A stretch of DNA of 64,000 nucleotides, from assembly GCA_022885665.1 (NCBI GenBank), contig JAGQDJ010000608.1:496001-560000 (forward strand), given 5' to 3'. The translations under genes were made by a program, and so were the position numbers. Within the stretch, counting starts at the first letter, position 1; every line of letters starts with the position of its first letter. Source of the stretch: Triops longicaudatus. Lineage: Eukaryota; Arthropoda; Branchiopoda; Notostraca; Triopsidae. The notes below the pieces were generated by a model. That model saw only the letters and a program-made list of their open reading frames with translations, ran no database searches and was not told the origin of the DNA. Shown piece after piece: positions 31,519 through 43,672 of this stretch.

Positions 31519-34378
31519 CCAGCTCTTTGGGAAAGCTAGCGCGCACTAAGTTTTTCCAACACTGTTTGCTGCATTTGTAAACTCCTTGCGCATTAGCTTT
31601 CCTGAAGGAACTCGCCAGATAAGTGACCGCTGTGCAAAATTCAACTCATTTGAGTTATTTTGACTTCATTTTGATTCCATTTCTGACCATGGTTTCACTT
31701 GAGTTGATTACAACAAAGAAAGCATTTCAGTTACCTAGAAATGTACTTCAGATGTCTACGTGGGTAGGTAACCTCGAAAAGATATACGTCGCCAAAAAAA
31801 CGACTCTTTTGTAACGATTTCTGAAGTTCGTGTAAGTTAACTCATCTTCTGTATTATCTTGCGTGCTTATGTAATTTCTTCGCTACCAGACACTTTGCTC
31901 ATCTGTTCTAATACTTCTAGCGCCAATAATGGACTCATTGCTGCGAATTTCCCGTAAAGATTTTATGTTGCAAGTAATTTCGCCTTTCTCTAGTTTTAAA
32001 AAAAAAATCAGAAGCTGTTTTTCTTCCATATTTTTTAGCATTTTTTCTTTAATGCATTATTTCTTGTTAAATCACGAAGAATAGAATTTGTTGTTATAGT
32101 GTTCATCGTAGTTTATTGAAATTTCTAAACTGTATTGTTCACAAATCGGAATCCCAACAACCTGATTTTCATGTTCGACATCTGGTGGCAGAGCTGCCAA
32201 CCATGATCAGCATTGCAGGCGCTTGGTCTAGAGGACATGACACTTGACAATCTCCAGGGCGTCATGGAGATATATTAAAATAATAAAAAAAACTCTTCGT
32301 AAATCTTTGGCACTTCTGAAATTGTGCAGCCCTCGATTGAAACAAAAATGTAAGTTTTCCTCTCCATGCCGCCCTAGATTTAAAAATAAAATTTGTGGTG
32401 CAAAAATGTTTCAAATCAGCCATACCCTTTTTACAAAATTTAGTATAAAGTCTTAAAAATTTTAGCAGTTGAGAAGCGCTTCTGCAAAATTCGTAGTAAA
32501 TAGCCAGTGTATTGCCTTCCCTTTTTTATCCACTCCTTGTTGAATTACAACCATACTGACTGCGACGAAGTCGGAAAGAGGTGAAACTCTTGTAATCCAT
32601 TCAGTTTTGCTGTAAAACGCTTACCCTTTGGGCGAAATCCGGGATACAGCAATGGAGTGTTCTAAACTGTTAGTAAATTTTACTTTCATGCAATACTTTA
32701 TTGTTTTTACACTTCAGAACTATGTTCTAAGTAAAACGTGACAACTTAGTCAAACATAATTTTTATTTCGATACCAACAAACATTTTTCGCACTAAGTTA
32801 GCATGCATGCTTTAGGTTATTATAAATTAGGAATCTAAAATGTTGACAATTTTGTTCAACATTTACTAAATATATAACATTTTGTAGCATAGGAACAGTG
32901 TTCATAAGAATACATTTGTTTCTATTTGACTGCCCCTCTCGTTTGCATAGACTGAAAGCTATTAACAAATAGGATTTTCTTTCACTGCTTTTCGCTAATA
33001 CGTCCGTGGACGAATTCTGAGCTTCCAGGTAGACTTACCTAAGTAAATTACTCAAAGTTTTAATTTCGCATTAATTCGTTTGTAGTGATCCGTACAACTA
33101 TGTATCCTAATCTTCTCTGTATCCTTCCTATTTTAGTATATGTAATGCCGAAGCATTACGACCCGTACAACTAATTTGCGAAGTAACTGGTAAAAACAGA
33201 GTGCAATAGTAGTGTCATCTCTGGAAGGATCCCAATCTTAGAAAGCGGTATACTGTAGCTTTAAGGGGTGAAACGCTTGTAAGCTGCAATTTCACAAATA
33301 TGTGTAGATTATTTAGCAGTCCGAAACATATCCAATCTATAACAACTGTCAAAATAGCCGTTTATGTATGCTAGCTCAATTTACTCCGTTTTCACCCATT
33401 CTCTGACTCAAAGCACAGTGTAAACAACCTTCCAGACTTAAATCGCATAGCTACATTCAGTGGCGACATTAAGACATTCAACACAAGGCTGGTGAAACTT
33501 TGAAATGACCTAGTAATTTACGGAAACTCCTTATTAAAAAAAATAGATGTAAACGGTTCTTCCTAAAACAAAGAATAAATATTGCTAAACATCTAAGTGA
33601 ACTGAAAAGTTACTAGTTAAGAAGCCTTTGAAACCTACCCTCTTGATCTGAGACGCAAAAGTTATTGAGCAAAGAAGTGTTTGAGAGGAGCCAAAGGGAA
33701 ACGCCATAATGAAGAAAGAACCCGATAATTAATAATAAAATGGTAATTTAAGAAACACTTTCAGTCAAAAACATCCAGACGTCAATTCTGAGTCATGCAC
33801 ACCAAGATATTATGTTTATAGATAACGGTGTCTTAATCGCGAATTTTCTTCTCCCTAAAATTCCGGGCAAATGACTGTATCCTCTTTGTCTGGTTTATCG
33901 TACGATAACCCTTTTTATGGGTAGGGCTCCGCACCGCACCCTTCTATACTCCAATTTCACAATCCTTATATTACTTTCCAAATACTAATGACCGTTACTC
34001 TGCATTGCAGAAACTTTTGCTCGTTAACTTTCCAAATGACGTTCAAAGTGTAACATACAGGAGCATTCCGATAGTTTCTCGAGGACAACCCCCGCCGAAA
34101 CCGGCGTTTGAATTTAGCGACATTTTCGTTGCCCAGGATCGACTTGCGCGAGTGGGGAAGGTTGAACCATACGTTGCGCATGGTTCTTTTGATCCATTTC
34201 CACATTCGAAGAAGCGCACGTGCCCCGAACACTTCCAACTCAGTGGGCTAGACCCTCTTCGAATTTTTAGCGGATAGTGTGTGTGCAAAAGACAGGTCAG
34301 TCAATCTTGCTTGGCATTTTACGAAGAAATCCGAGTCCGGGACTTTCAGCCATCTAGGAATATATACTCAGTGCAAAC
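31519..34378. other. Intergenic DNA between ZNHIT2 and the PDZ-LIM gene
   Basis: About 2.9 kb separates these divergent genes. No coding exon was recognised. A 90-codon frame at 34005-34277 (+) looks accidental. The 5' UTR exon(s) and promoter of the PDZ-LIM gene probably lie here. Confidence 0.5.
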
Positions 34379-37300
34379 ATGTCGCAAGTTTTGACAGTCA
34401 AACTTTCCAAATTTGATAACCAGCCTTGGGGTTTCCGTCTCCAAGGCGGCAAGGATTTTGGAACGCCCTTGTCTGTGCAAAAGGTATGTATATGCAACTA
34501 CTGTATGTAACACAAACGCCTGAAATATTCCGCTGCGAAATTCCAACGTCCGACACGGGAACTGTTTACGTCTACGTGGCGACTCGACGTAGTCCAAGCA
34601 CTTTTTTTTCTCGCGTTACACCTGTAGTAACAAAAGCGCGATGTTCTATAGGGATGGGATAATCTAATAGTGAGAAAAAGAGGGCAACAATTCTTTGTTT
34701 ATTAAGCTGCTAAGTAACATGGAAGCGTTTTCTGGTTGAATGGGACGGCTGGAAAACGCCCTTCAACGGTGATCGCTAGCCATTAAATTCCCGTGTCGTA
34801 TTTCCCAACATAAATAGCATATAAGATGACAAAGTTTCTTGCTGACGGAAGCACTCGCTGAACTAGCAAAGGGTCTGGTGGCAAAGGGAAAAAGCGTGGT
34901 GGCTGCTATGCAGACCCTAAAAATAAGCAAAGCTGTAGTCCTGGTACTGTACAAGACTAGACGCCTTTTCCAGTTCTTTCCAACGTTCGAGGTCCGGGAA
35001 CTCTACAGCGTCTTACACATCTTTCTCCGTCTAAAAGGCCCCCCTGACTTTTTTCCTCCTTGATGTCCAGGGAAGAAAAAACAAGAAGAAAAAAGAGATG
35101 GTATTTCCTTTTAGTATTGGAGATATGACGAGAGGAGACGCCCGTTAGGGTTTTAGGTATCGAGCTTATATAAACAAATGCCCAGTTCTACGCTTGAGTC
35201 TTACACTCAAGTATTTTCTTTTTCATGTCGACTTTTTTTTCTTTCTTTTTTTTTCCTCTTTTTTATTTGCTCGCTGCTAAGTTTAGGGGTTGATAAGATA
35301 GTCTCATGCATGGTGTTTTACTCAAAGCGAGCATTGTTTGGATAACCGGTGACTTAAGACTGTTGCAGCCCTTAATGGAATTTGTTGGCAAAGAACGCTA
35401 AGGTTTGATTCGTCTTTTCCTTGTTATAGGTAAATGGCGGAAGTTTGGCTGAACAAGCGGGCCTTCATGCCGGAGACAACATTCTCAAGATTAACGGCCA
35501 AGAGGTCTTCAATTTGCGACACAAGGAAGCCCAAGACGTTCTCGTGAAAGCGGGAAACAACTTTGAGCTCACTGTCAGCAGGTAACACAGTTAATTGTAC
35601 TAAAACCCCTCGTGAGACTAGCGAGTTCTGGCACCGAAAATCATAGCGAGTATTTTAGAATTCGAGTCGAAACTTAATTGAATGGGCTTTACAATTCAAC
35701 GTTACGGAATTTTTGTATGTGTTTACAAATATGAAGAACAAAATTCCTTAAAAGAGATAAGCGGCCTATTCTGTGGTCCGGGAGCCGCAAACTCACTTTC
35801 TATCGCTTCCTAAGTGTTCCCAAGAGGAAGTGGTTTATATAAAAGTTTCCCCATTCTCGTGCATTTCCGCAACACATGCGGTAAACAACACACAGCCTTT
35901 CGCACTCCAAAACGTAGCTACAGTTCATATGCAAACGGTATCTGTTGTCCATTTCAAGTCGAACTCATTGAGAAGCGTCATGCCTTACTTCTCCTATTTC
36001 ACTAGTTAATTACCGCTAACACATTAGAAGTGTGAAAGCGTGCTCTAAGGGTTGACAAGTTTGTCACGCAGTGTACAACGTTCAACTTTCCCTGAAAACG
36101 ACTACTCGTTGCTCAGAAATATCTCGCTTAACGGTTCTAAATCGGTACAACCCAAGAAGCTGTCAAAATTGGACATTTCCCGTTTTACCGTCCCCCTCAC
36201 TTTCTGGCTCAAAACAACTTGTCCCCCAAAATGCGCTTGAATTAAAAGGTAGCTTACTTAAGTCCTTGCCACGATCCAAATCCATTTAATGATACCTACG
36301 CAACCTTAGCACGAGATTGTCCCGCTCAAGGTGCATGACAAGAATGTGTCGCCATGGCAAATAGTCGGAAGGTTAATTTCTCACATCGCTGTGCTACCTT
36401 TGCATTAGATACACGAGAGAAATGTAGTACGGTTTAAGATATATATCGCAGGTCGTCGCGTAGGTGGGTTTACAAGGTGATGGAAGAATAGCTTCCGAGA
36501 AGCTAAATTTGGCGGGCAGGTTCGAATTACGGGAAGCTGCTATTTTCGATCCCCGGGCCTCAACCTTTAAGCTTCACGTCACTTTCCCAGTCTGTTCCCC
36601 AGTTTGCCTTGGGTACCAACCCACCTGAAATAAACGTGTGCCAATTTTCTCCCCGAGTTATGTATTTACGTTAGGAAGTATGCGAGATAATAATAAATAC
36701 CTAACTATGTAGGCGTCGGAAGCCGTCCACTTCTCGAATTTAATGAGGTTATTAGCTTTACCTCTTCTTTTTTTTCACGTTTTGAAGGGGTGGGATTTGG
36801 AAGCCACAAGTTACCCCACTGGCCGCGCCCGTTCAGCAATCGAATGGAGAGCCGGCTCTTATCACCAAGACATCCTTGGCTGCCACGACCCAGGTACTTT
36901 TTTATGCTAAAAGCTTCCGTTGCGTTTACACTACCATAAATCCTCATCCTTCATTTTCTCGTTCTTTGGTTGTTATGCCATGCATGAAACTTTATTTGTT
37001 TATGTTAACACACTTGGGGGGAAGGGAGGTTGGGGGGAAAAGAGTTCTGCTGCCTTTAACAACTTTTCCTTCCCTTTTAACACCACCAGCACGTTGGAAT
37101 GCCTCAACCGCCCTCCTTTAATCAGAACCCTAAGCCGTTCCGAGCATGCCCCTTTGCTGGCGAACCTGTACCGAGCAACAATAACAATTACTCAGCATCA
37201 GAGCGCATGGCAAAGGCTTCTTTGACTACTGTTTTAGAACCACCGCAGAATATTGCACCGGTCACGGAGAAAGTAAAAAGCACGAAAGGCTTCTAAGAGC

Positions 37301-40300
37301 GTTGCATCCGCCCCTTGTACTTGAAAATAGCTTTTGTGACGGAATGCGTTAACGATTTGCACTGGTGTCACGCTTCAAAGCTTTTTATGAGCCGCTTTTT
37401 AAATTTTTATGTTATGTGCAAACCGAAAAGGCTTATTTTATGTAAAAGTTTCGGTTAATAAATACCCTGCTTGCTTTAAATGAAATAAGAAAGAATGTTT
37501 CCTTAAGCCATTTTCTTGACCCCATCGCCAGGAATTACGGACGGTTGCTGCGCATAACTCTGTGACCAAACCTTTTGCAGCCACTCCTGCTGCGAAGGTA
37601 ACGCTCGGAAATGCTTGAGTATTCTGACTTAACAAGGTTATGTGCTATTAAGGTCAACGGAGCTCCTGAAATTAAGGCTGTGAATAAGCAGTTTAACTCG
37701 CCTATTGGACTTTACAGCGAGGAGAGCATCGCTGAAACGCTTTCGGCACAGGCGGAAGTACTAGCTCAAGGTGTCTTGGGGTACGTATTGCATAACTATT
37801 AGCTTTTATACGTAATTTATTAAACTCATTTTTCTTCTATGGCAACTAGGGTTAATTTTAAGAAAAACGAAAAGACTTTCGATGCCAGCAACAGCGAAGT
37901 GTTCAAGATGGTGCAAGATTTGGATAAGCACCCGAAAGAACCCGAACCAGGTATTGATATTGACCCTGTGGAAGCATCCCCGCAACAAAAAGGATTGTCA
38001 GCTCGTAACATTCAGTCTTACTCATTTAAACGACTCCAGGAGACCCTTAATGTGGTTGACGGTACGTATCACCCTAGCTTAACTAACCAAATCCGAGCTG
38101 AAAAGCGTAATAACAAGTCCACTTTTTTTCTCTACTTCCTTCCGCTTTCCTGATTCCAGAGGTAAGATTTGCATGCTGAAGCTTGAAAGGTCAAGTGTGC
38201 CGTAGGTTTTAGACCAATTTTTGTATTTACTCTTTCCTGTTTCTGTCTCTTGCGAAACTTTTTAATGTTGTGAACGGTGCTAAACCGTGCATTATTATTG
38301 TAGCTCCAGTTGGTACGCAAGAAGTCCGTCCTGTCTCTGCGGCTTCTGGTTTACGACACGTGGAACCCCCCAAACCCAAACCAGAAAGTGCTGCTAATGC
38401 ACCCTCGAATGCGGCAGCTCAAGGACCTCATGTTCGGTGCTCGGAATGCGACCGACTTGTTGTGTAATATGGCTTTTTTTTAAACTTATGCCTAAAGGCA
38501 TGTTGGCTAATAATTTTTCTTCTAATGTAGTGGTGTATTCGTTCGCATAAAGGACAAGAACCTTCATGTGGAGTGCTTCAAGTGTACGATTTGCGGCACT
38601 TCACTGAAAAACGTTGGTAAGATAAACCCAAATAGCTCAACGTAGGAAAACGTATTCGTATGTGTAACGTACATTTTTTCTTTCTTCTTATTAGGATATT
38701 ACAATATCAACTCCAAGCTGTATTGCGATATTCATGCTCGCCAAGTTGCGCGTCATGGACCTCCTGCACCCAACATGGAGCCCATTACTGTTCAGCCGTA
38801 AGTATTTTTCAATACTGTAGAAATTTAGCTATGACAGCATAATGCTCAAAGTTTCAATCATATGCAAGAAATATAATCAGTTTTTCTCTATGCTATTTAA
38901 TGTGAATGACGTGTTCCACAGTCTTTGGTAATCGATAGTCGTCAAATTAGACTTATACTTAGTTGCACACACGTCTTCATATGTCTTTCAAATGTACTTT
39001 TCTTACGCCTAATAAACGTTCGCCACATCTGGAAATCTAATGGACGTCTTTTATTCGTAATTGTGCTACTTGGGAGTTGATGTCATTTCGCACCATTAAC
39101 TTAGTTTTGTTCGTTTCGGTGGTATACCGTAACATCACATAATGGAGGAGTATGGCGACGTTTAATTAAAAATGTACTGAATACTGAATATAAATGCAAA
39201 TGTAGTAGATTAACTAGATTGTCTTTCGGCTATGTGTCTAGTGATGCACCAATCCCGACTGGGGCCGTATCGGCTGACGTGGCCCAGAAGTTGGCCGCTC
39301 CAGTAGTTGCTGCTCCCGTTGCACCAGCTCCAGCGCCTGCCCCGGCCCCATTGGCGCCTCTTCCCAAGTCGTTGTTGGCCGGTCCGACTCCGTTTTCTCC
39401 CATCAAAGCTCCGGCTGCACATCCCGTCGTAAGTCGTCCTTTTGAAACCCGTCTAGAAGTTCCACTTAATGTAGATTAGTATTAGTGTCTTTATATAAGT
39501 TAAAATCTTTTCTATAACTTATTCTACAATAAGGTGTTTGGTGGAGTGAATCCCCCTCCTGCGGGAGGTGTGTCGGTTTTCCCACCGGCAACTTCTCGTA
39601 CTTCTCAACCTGGTGCTGGACTAGGCTTGAAAGGGGTTAGTAAGGTACCTAAGGGATCTTTCTTCTATTGATCACTAACCGTATTCGTCGGTTTTATATC
39701 CTTACGCTTTCCCAAAATCAACAGTTCAACTAACATCAAATCAGTGTTCAGGTCCCTTGTCCGTTTTTATCACCACATATAATGAGTTGTCCCCGTTTAA
39801 ATCTCCCTCGGGGGAAAGCAAGCTGGTTACTTGGTACGCTAAACACACGTAACCCACACTTATGTTTCAGTTTGACGAGTGTGCCTCTACTGAAGTAACG
39901 AGTGTACTCACAGAATCCAGCTCGAGTGTGACCCGTCAGGTTGAAGTGCAAGAAACTGTCCAATCCTATTCATCATCATCGGTCACAACTTCCGAGCAAT
40001 TACAGGAGGTACAACGCGATTAATTTGGTGTATTTAGAGGGCGTGGACCGTATTACGTAGCTGTGTACCTTACGTAGTGTAGGTGTTCGGATTGTAGTCG
40101 TTGATTACTGTAGTTTGTTTGCGCCACTCCGTAGTTTGGCTCTGTGTTGTCTTCGTATTGTCTCGTTTACATTTTCAAGTTGCTATTTTCATGTTTTGGC
40201 GTACTCATTTAGTAACCTTGGAAATATTCATCCACAGAAATTCAAGTTAATTATCATTTTTTAATGCTCTAGGTTGCGGCTGCACCTGCGCCTGCTCCAG

Positions 40301-43029
40301 CTCCAAGCACTGTACCATCGCACACCTTCTCCCCGCTGGCCAAGTTGGGTGGAAATGTGGCTAACCGTCCTGGAGGTAAGCAGTATTTCTGTGTCATTTC
40401 GGGGATGGGTCCGATATGAAAAGCAAGGATAGCTTTAGGGAGGAATGGGGCGGGGACTAGGAATGTCTGGTGTTGTATTTTTTCGTATGCTTACGGTGCT
40501 CTCTCTCTCTTCCCCTTGATTGTGGGCGGTCTCTTTGTTGCCTCTATTCTTTTACAGACACTCGGTCCTTCAATACTCTGCCTAAACCTTTTCTCCGACA
40601 CTAGTCTGCTTTTAATATAGCGCCGCGTTTTTTCTTTTATTGTTCTCCTAAAAGTTCACAAGCTAAACAATATTGCATTTCATTGATCACTTTAATTAAC
40701 GACATGGATAAACGCAAAAAAACGTAACGTTTCGTAGACACATCCATAACCGCTCCCACTCTTGGCTTCGAAAAAATCTCCCGCTTCAAACCCACGTAAC
40801 AGATTACAAAACCATATTCTTTCCAAAAAGAATGACAATAACGGAAACGCTTTTAACAAGACTCACGGTTTGGGTATCGGCCATTGACTCCTTACTTTTC
40901 TCTCTCTTTTCATTCTCACTTTCTTACCTTCATTACCGTCTGCTGTTCTTGTGGCACCCTACTCCATCGCATGAAATCGGCACCGAAATATTTGGCACGT
41001 TGTCGTAATATCACTCGAAATCCCCCTATCCTTTGCACTTTGCAATTGCAACGTATGACAATGTATCACGGCAAGTAGAGCAATCCCTCCTGGGTTTGTC
41101 TCGCTTTGTATGGCCCCCTCGTAACGACGAGAATGTCACATCCCCCACCGCAACCCCTTTGTGGCTTTACCCTCTAGAAGACAAGAGCTCAGTCTCTGGC
41201 GATCCTGTACCCGACCTTATCCAAGAACCCGCTGCTCCTTTCCCATCCTCCTCAACCCCTTCCAGTTTTGTGCCCCAAGGCGTCCAGCCACAAAGCCAAG
41301 CGCCCGAGTTCCCTTCGGCTGCGTCAGCCGTAGAACTTGTTCAGTCTGTTCAGCCTCAGATAGAGCCCGAAGTCGATTCTATGCGTACTCAGTTACCCCC
41401 ATCACCTCCTGCCCCAGTCGTAGCGTTAGAACCTACCCCTGTCCCTGTGTCTGTCCCGGGCCCGGCCGTAGATACGCTTGCATTAGGCGACCCCGCTTAC
41501 CCGACACCCGATCTCGCAGGCTTGTTGCCAGGAGGACTGCCAGGATTGTCCCTCAATGCCGGAGGCGCTCCCGTTGCCCCTGTTAGCTCCGGAGCAACCC
41601 TGGGTACGCACTCGGCTCCTCGCCGCGGCCGCGGCATCCTCAACAAGCAAGTCGGACCCGGCGTTCGTATTCCCGTGTGCGCTTCGGTGTCTTGCGGAGC
41701 CCAAATTCGGTAAGACGATCAGGCATCAGAGACTTTTTTTGCTACCAGATACTTGTACCCTGGGGGCATAACTAACACGCATTGCTTCTATTGTTTGCAG
41801 CATGTACTTATTTTGAGGGTTGCTTTCGTTGTTATGTTTTTTTTTCACGGTTATGATGAAGAAATGCAAACTTGATTGACTTTTCAATTTTGGCATGGTT
41901 ACGGTTTTTTCTTCCCCATCCTTGTTTGGTTTGTTTTTCTTTCCTGTAGTTAGTGCACACGTTGATAATGTCAAACCACCTTCGCACATCTCAACTTTGT
42001 CCATTCCGAGCCCTCAAAACAAGTGCAATACCTGTAAAAAAGTTTTGGACAGGTACCTGATCGACTTCATTTGCGTAATCTAATATTTTTTTCTGCCGTA
42101 AAATAGGGGGCCTTTTGTTACGGCTTTGGGTCGTACTTGGTGTCCTGAACATTTTGTTTGCCACAACACACAATGCCGCCGTCATTTGCAGGACGTTGGC
42201 TTTGTCGAAGAAAAGAACGAATTGTACTGCGAATCTTGTTTCGAAAATTTCTTGGCCCCTGTTTGTGGCCGCTGCCAGAAACGCGTCAAAGGAGTACGTG
42301 CCAAAAGTCTCAAAAGTCTTTTTCTATCTAATTTACGCGTATGTTTGGATATTTAGGATTGTTTGAACGCCATCGGCAAACAATTTCATCCGGAGTGCTT
42401 TGCTTGCGCTTACTGTGGACGACTCTTCGGCAGCAATCATTTCTACTTGGAAGACGGTTTGCCCTACTGTGAATCAGGTAAGCTGTACCGTCTCACTACG
42501 TTACATTTTTAGCGCTAATGCTATACTCGGTTAAATTCGGTCCATTTTTTTAAAGGGCTTGGCTTAAAAAATAAAAATGTAGTCCTGTTAGCAAAAGTGC
42601 AATCACTGAAAATTGACGTATATTTATTCGAACAATCGCAAATGAAAGCTTTTTTGTTTTAGACTGGAACGAACTCTTCACAACGAAGTGCTTCGCTTGC
42701 AAGTTCCCGATCGAAGCTGGTGACCGCTGGGTAGAAGCTATGAATAACAACTACCATAGCCAGTGCTTCAACTGCTCTGTAAGTTCATTTTGATAATCTC
42801 TTGAAGGGGTTTCCCTCCCCTTTCGCGGTATATGCATTATCTGCAAATGACATGTGATTCCCAGTTATGCGGCATATAAGCTCTGAGAAGGGAGGGAAAG
42901 TATTTCAAGAATCTTGAGAAATTCATTTTCAACGTTTTCATTCTGTTGCAGATTTGCAAGAAGAACTTGGAAGGACAGAGCTTTTTGGCTAAGGGTGGTA
43001 GGCCGATGTGCAAGAGCCACGCCCATTAG
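34379..43029 (+). CDS. Zasp: PDZ and LIM domain protein, Zasp/ALP-Enigma family (long form)
   Basis: Z-disc/adhesion scaffold protein; the family binds alpha-actinin and organises sarcomeres and integrin sites. Exons: 34379-34483, 35430-35581, 36788-36893, 37532-37597, 37653-37780, 37850-38061, 38304-38463, 38531-38616, 38695-38797, 39242-39428, 39534-39644, 39871-40008, 40273-40375, 41178-41709, 42107-42293, 42357-42477, 42663-42778, 42952-43029. Phases agree throughout; 2691 nt, 896 aa. Domains, in order: N-terminal PDZ (WGFRLQGGKDFG; conserved WKPQVTP after it), ZM motif (NKQFNSPIGLYSEE), a first LIM domain (RCSECDRL to YCDIHA), a long Pro/Ala/Ser-rich linker, and three C-terminal LIM domains ending CKSHAH. 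Order and motifs match insect Zasp52 and vertebrate LDB3/PDLIM. Alternative exons are listed separately. It converges on HADH. Confidence 0.95.
37090..37296 (+). CDS. Alternative terminal exon: short PDZ-only isoform of the PDZ-LIM gene
   Basis: A good acceptor (aacaccaccag) is followed by an open frame in phase with exon 36788-36893. It runs 68 codons to a TAA and ends STKGF. Joined to the first three exons it gives a 189-aa protein with the PDZ domain but neither ZM motif nor LIM domains. AATAAA at 37457-37462 could serve this transcript. An internal AAA|GTAAAA within the exon could also let it splice in phase to 37532-37597, so it may be a partly retained internal exon. Short PDZ isoforms are known for this family. 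Confidence 0.7.
   Translation, partial: HVGMPQPPSFNQNPKPFRACPFAGEPVPSNNNNYSASERMAKASLTTVLEPPQNIAPVTEKVKSTKGF
37457..37462 (+). terminator. Intragenic polyadenylation signal
   Basis: AATAAA about 160 bases after the stop of the short PDZ isoform, and before the next coding exon at 37532. Confidence 0.45.
41178..41709 (+). CDS. PDZ-LIM gene alternative exon A (linker plus LIM knuckle, CX4C)
   Basis: 532-nt exon entered one base into a codon and left two bases in. It encodes a Pro/Ala/Val/Ser-rich linker and then RRGRGILNK and GPGVRIPVC, leading into the first half of a LIM zinc knuckle (CASVSCGAQIR). This joins GPFVTALG in exon 42107-42293. The two cysteines are four residues apart, where two is usual. 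The acceptor is accctctag at 41177 and the donor is GTAAGA. The family's RGILN motif supports the exon. Confidence 0.85.
41950..42052 (+). CDS. PDZ-LIM gene alternative exon B (LIM knuckle, CX2C)
   Basis: 103-nt exon with acceptor ctttcctgtag and donor AG|GTACCT. Its entry and exit phases are identical to those of exon 41178-41709. It encodes a short linker and then KCNTCKKVLDR, an ordinary CX2C LIM knuckle that would join the same downstream GPFVTALG. Using it in place of exon A gives a 753-aa protein without the long linker. Using both in series breaks the reading frame, because exon A exits with two bases and exon B needs one. Confidence 0.75.
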
Positions 43030-43123
43030 AGATTGACGAATCGTTGATATTTCCCCTTTACCTTACGTCCTGTCTTTTTCTCTTCATCTTGCGTTTTATT
43101 ATTTTCCGACTCTGTCCCTTCGA

Positions 43124-43129
43124 AATAAA
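43124..43129 (+). terminator. Polyadenylation signal for the PDZ-LIM gene
   Basis: AATAAA 95 bases after the stop codon. A second AATAAA at 43529-43534 would give a longer 3' UTR that almost reaches the end of HADH on the other strand. Confidence 0.5.
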
Positions 43130-43672
43130 AAAGAAACAACAGCATAGATCTTTTACCCCAGTGCCTTACGAGAACTTTCCCCGCGTGCCATACTTGCCTT
43201 AATATTTATTGTCAAAAAGATAGGTAATGCAGAGACAACTTGTGCAATAATATTGTTACCTAGCCTGTGTATGTACTTGTTATGGGATTAGCGACATGCC
43301 TTATTTTGTTGCGCTTAGCTAGACACACAATAATAATCAAGATCTAGCGTGTGTGACTTACTGATGAGTTGTCGATTAAAAAAGAAGAGAAAGAAATGTT
43401 ATCAATGCGTGCCACTTCGATATAGCGTAAAAAAAATGTGCAAGGTATACCCGTAGCTCTGTTCTTGCTTAAATTTTTTGCCTTCTCGTTAATTTTTGTT
43501 TCGAAAACTTTTTTTTTCAAGGAGAGCCAATAAATGAAATTGCCTTCGCCTTAAAATTACCTACTCATAAAACCATGTTCATGAAATTATAGGTTTATGT
43601 ATTAGGATCCCTGTTATCCACTGATCACTATAATTTGCATTGATAAGGCGTTGATGCGCATTACAGCTGCGT

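Noticed and set aside
34005..34277. 90-codon frame upstream of the PDZ-LIM gene
   Set aside because: Both strands are open here, and neither peptide resembles a known protein.
36310..36372. Possible extra exon of the PDZ-LIM gene (reads HEIVPLKVHDKNVSPWQIVG)
   Set aside because: It is flanked by AG and GT, but its open frame needs phase 0 entry while the preceding exon exits at phase 2; in the required phase it hits a stop.
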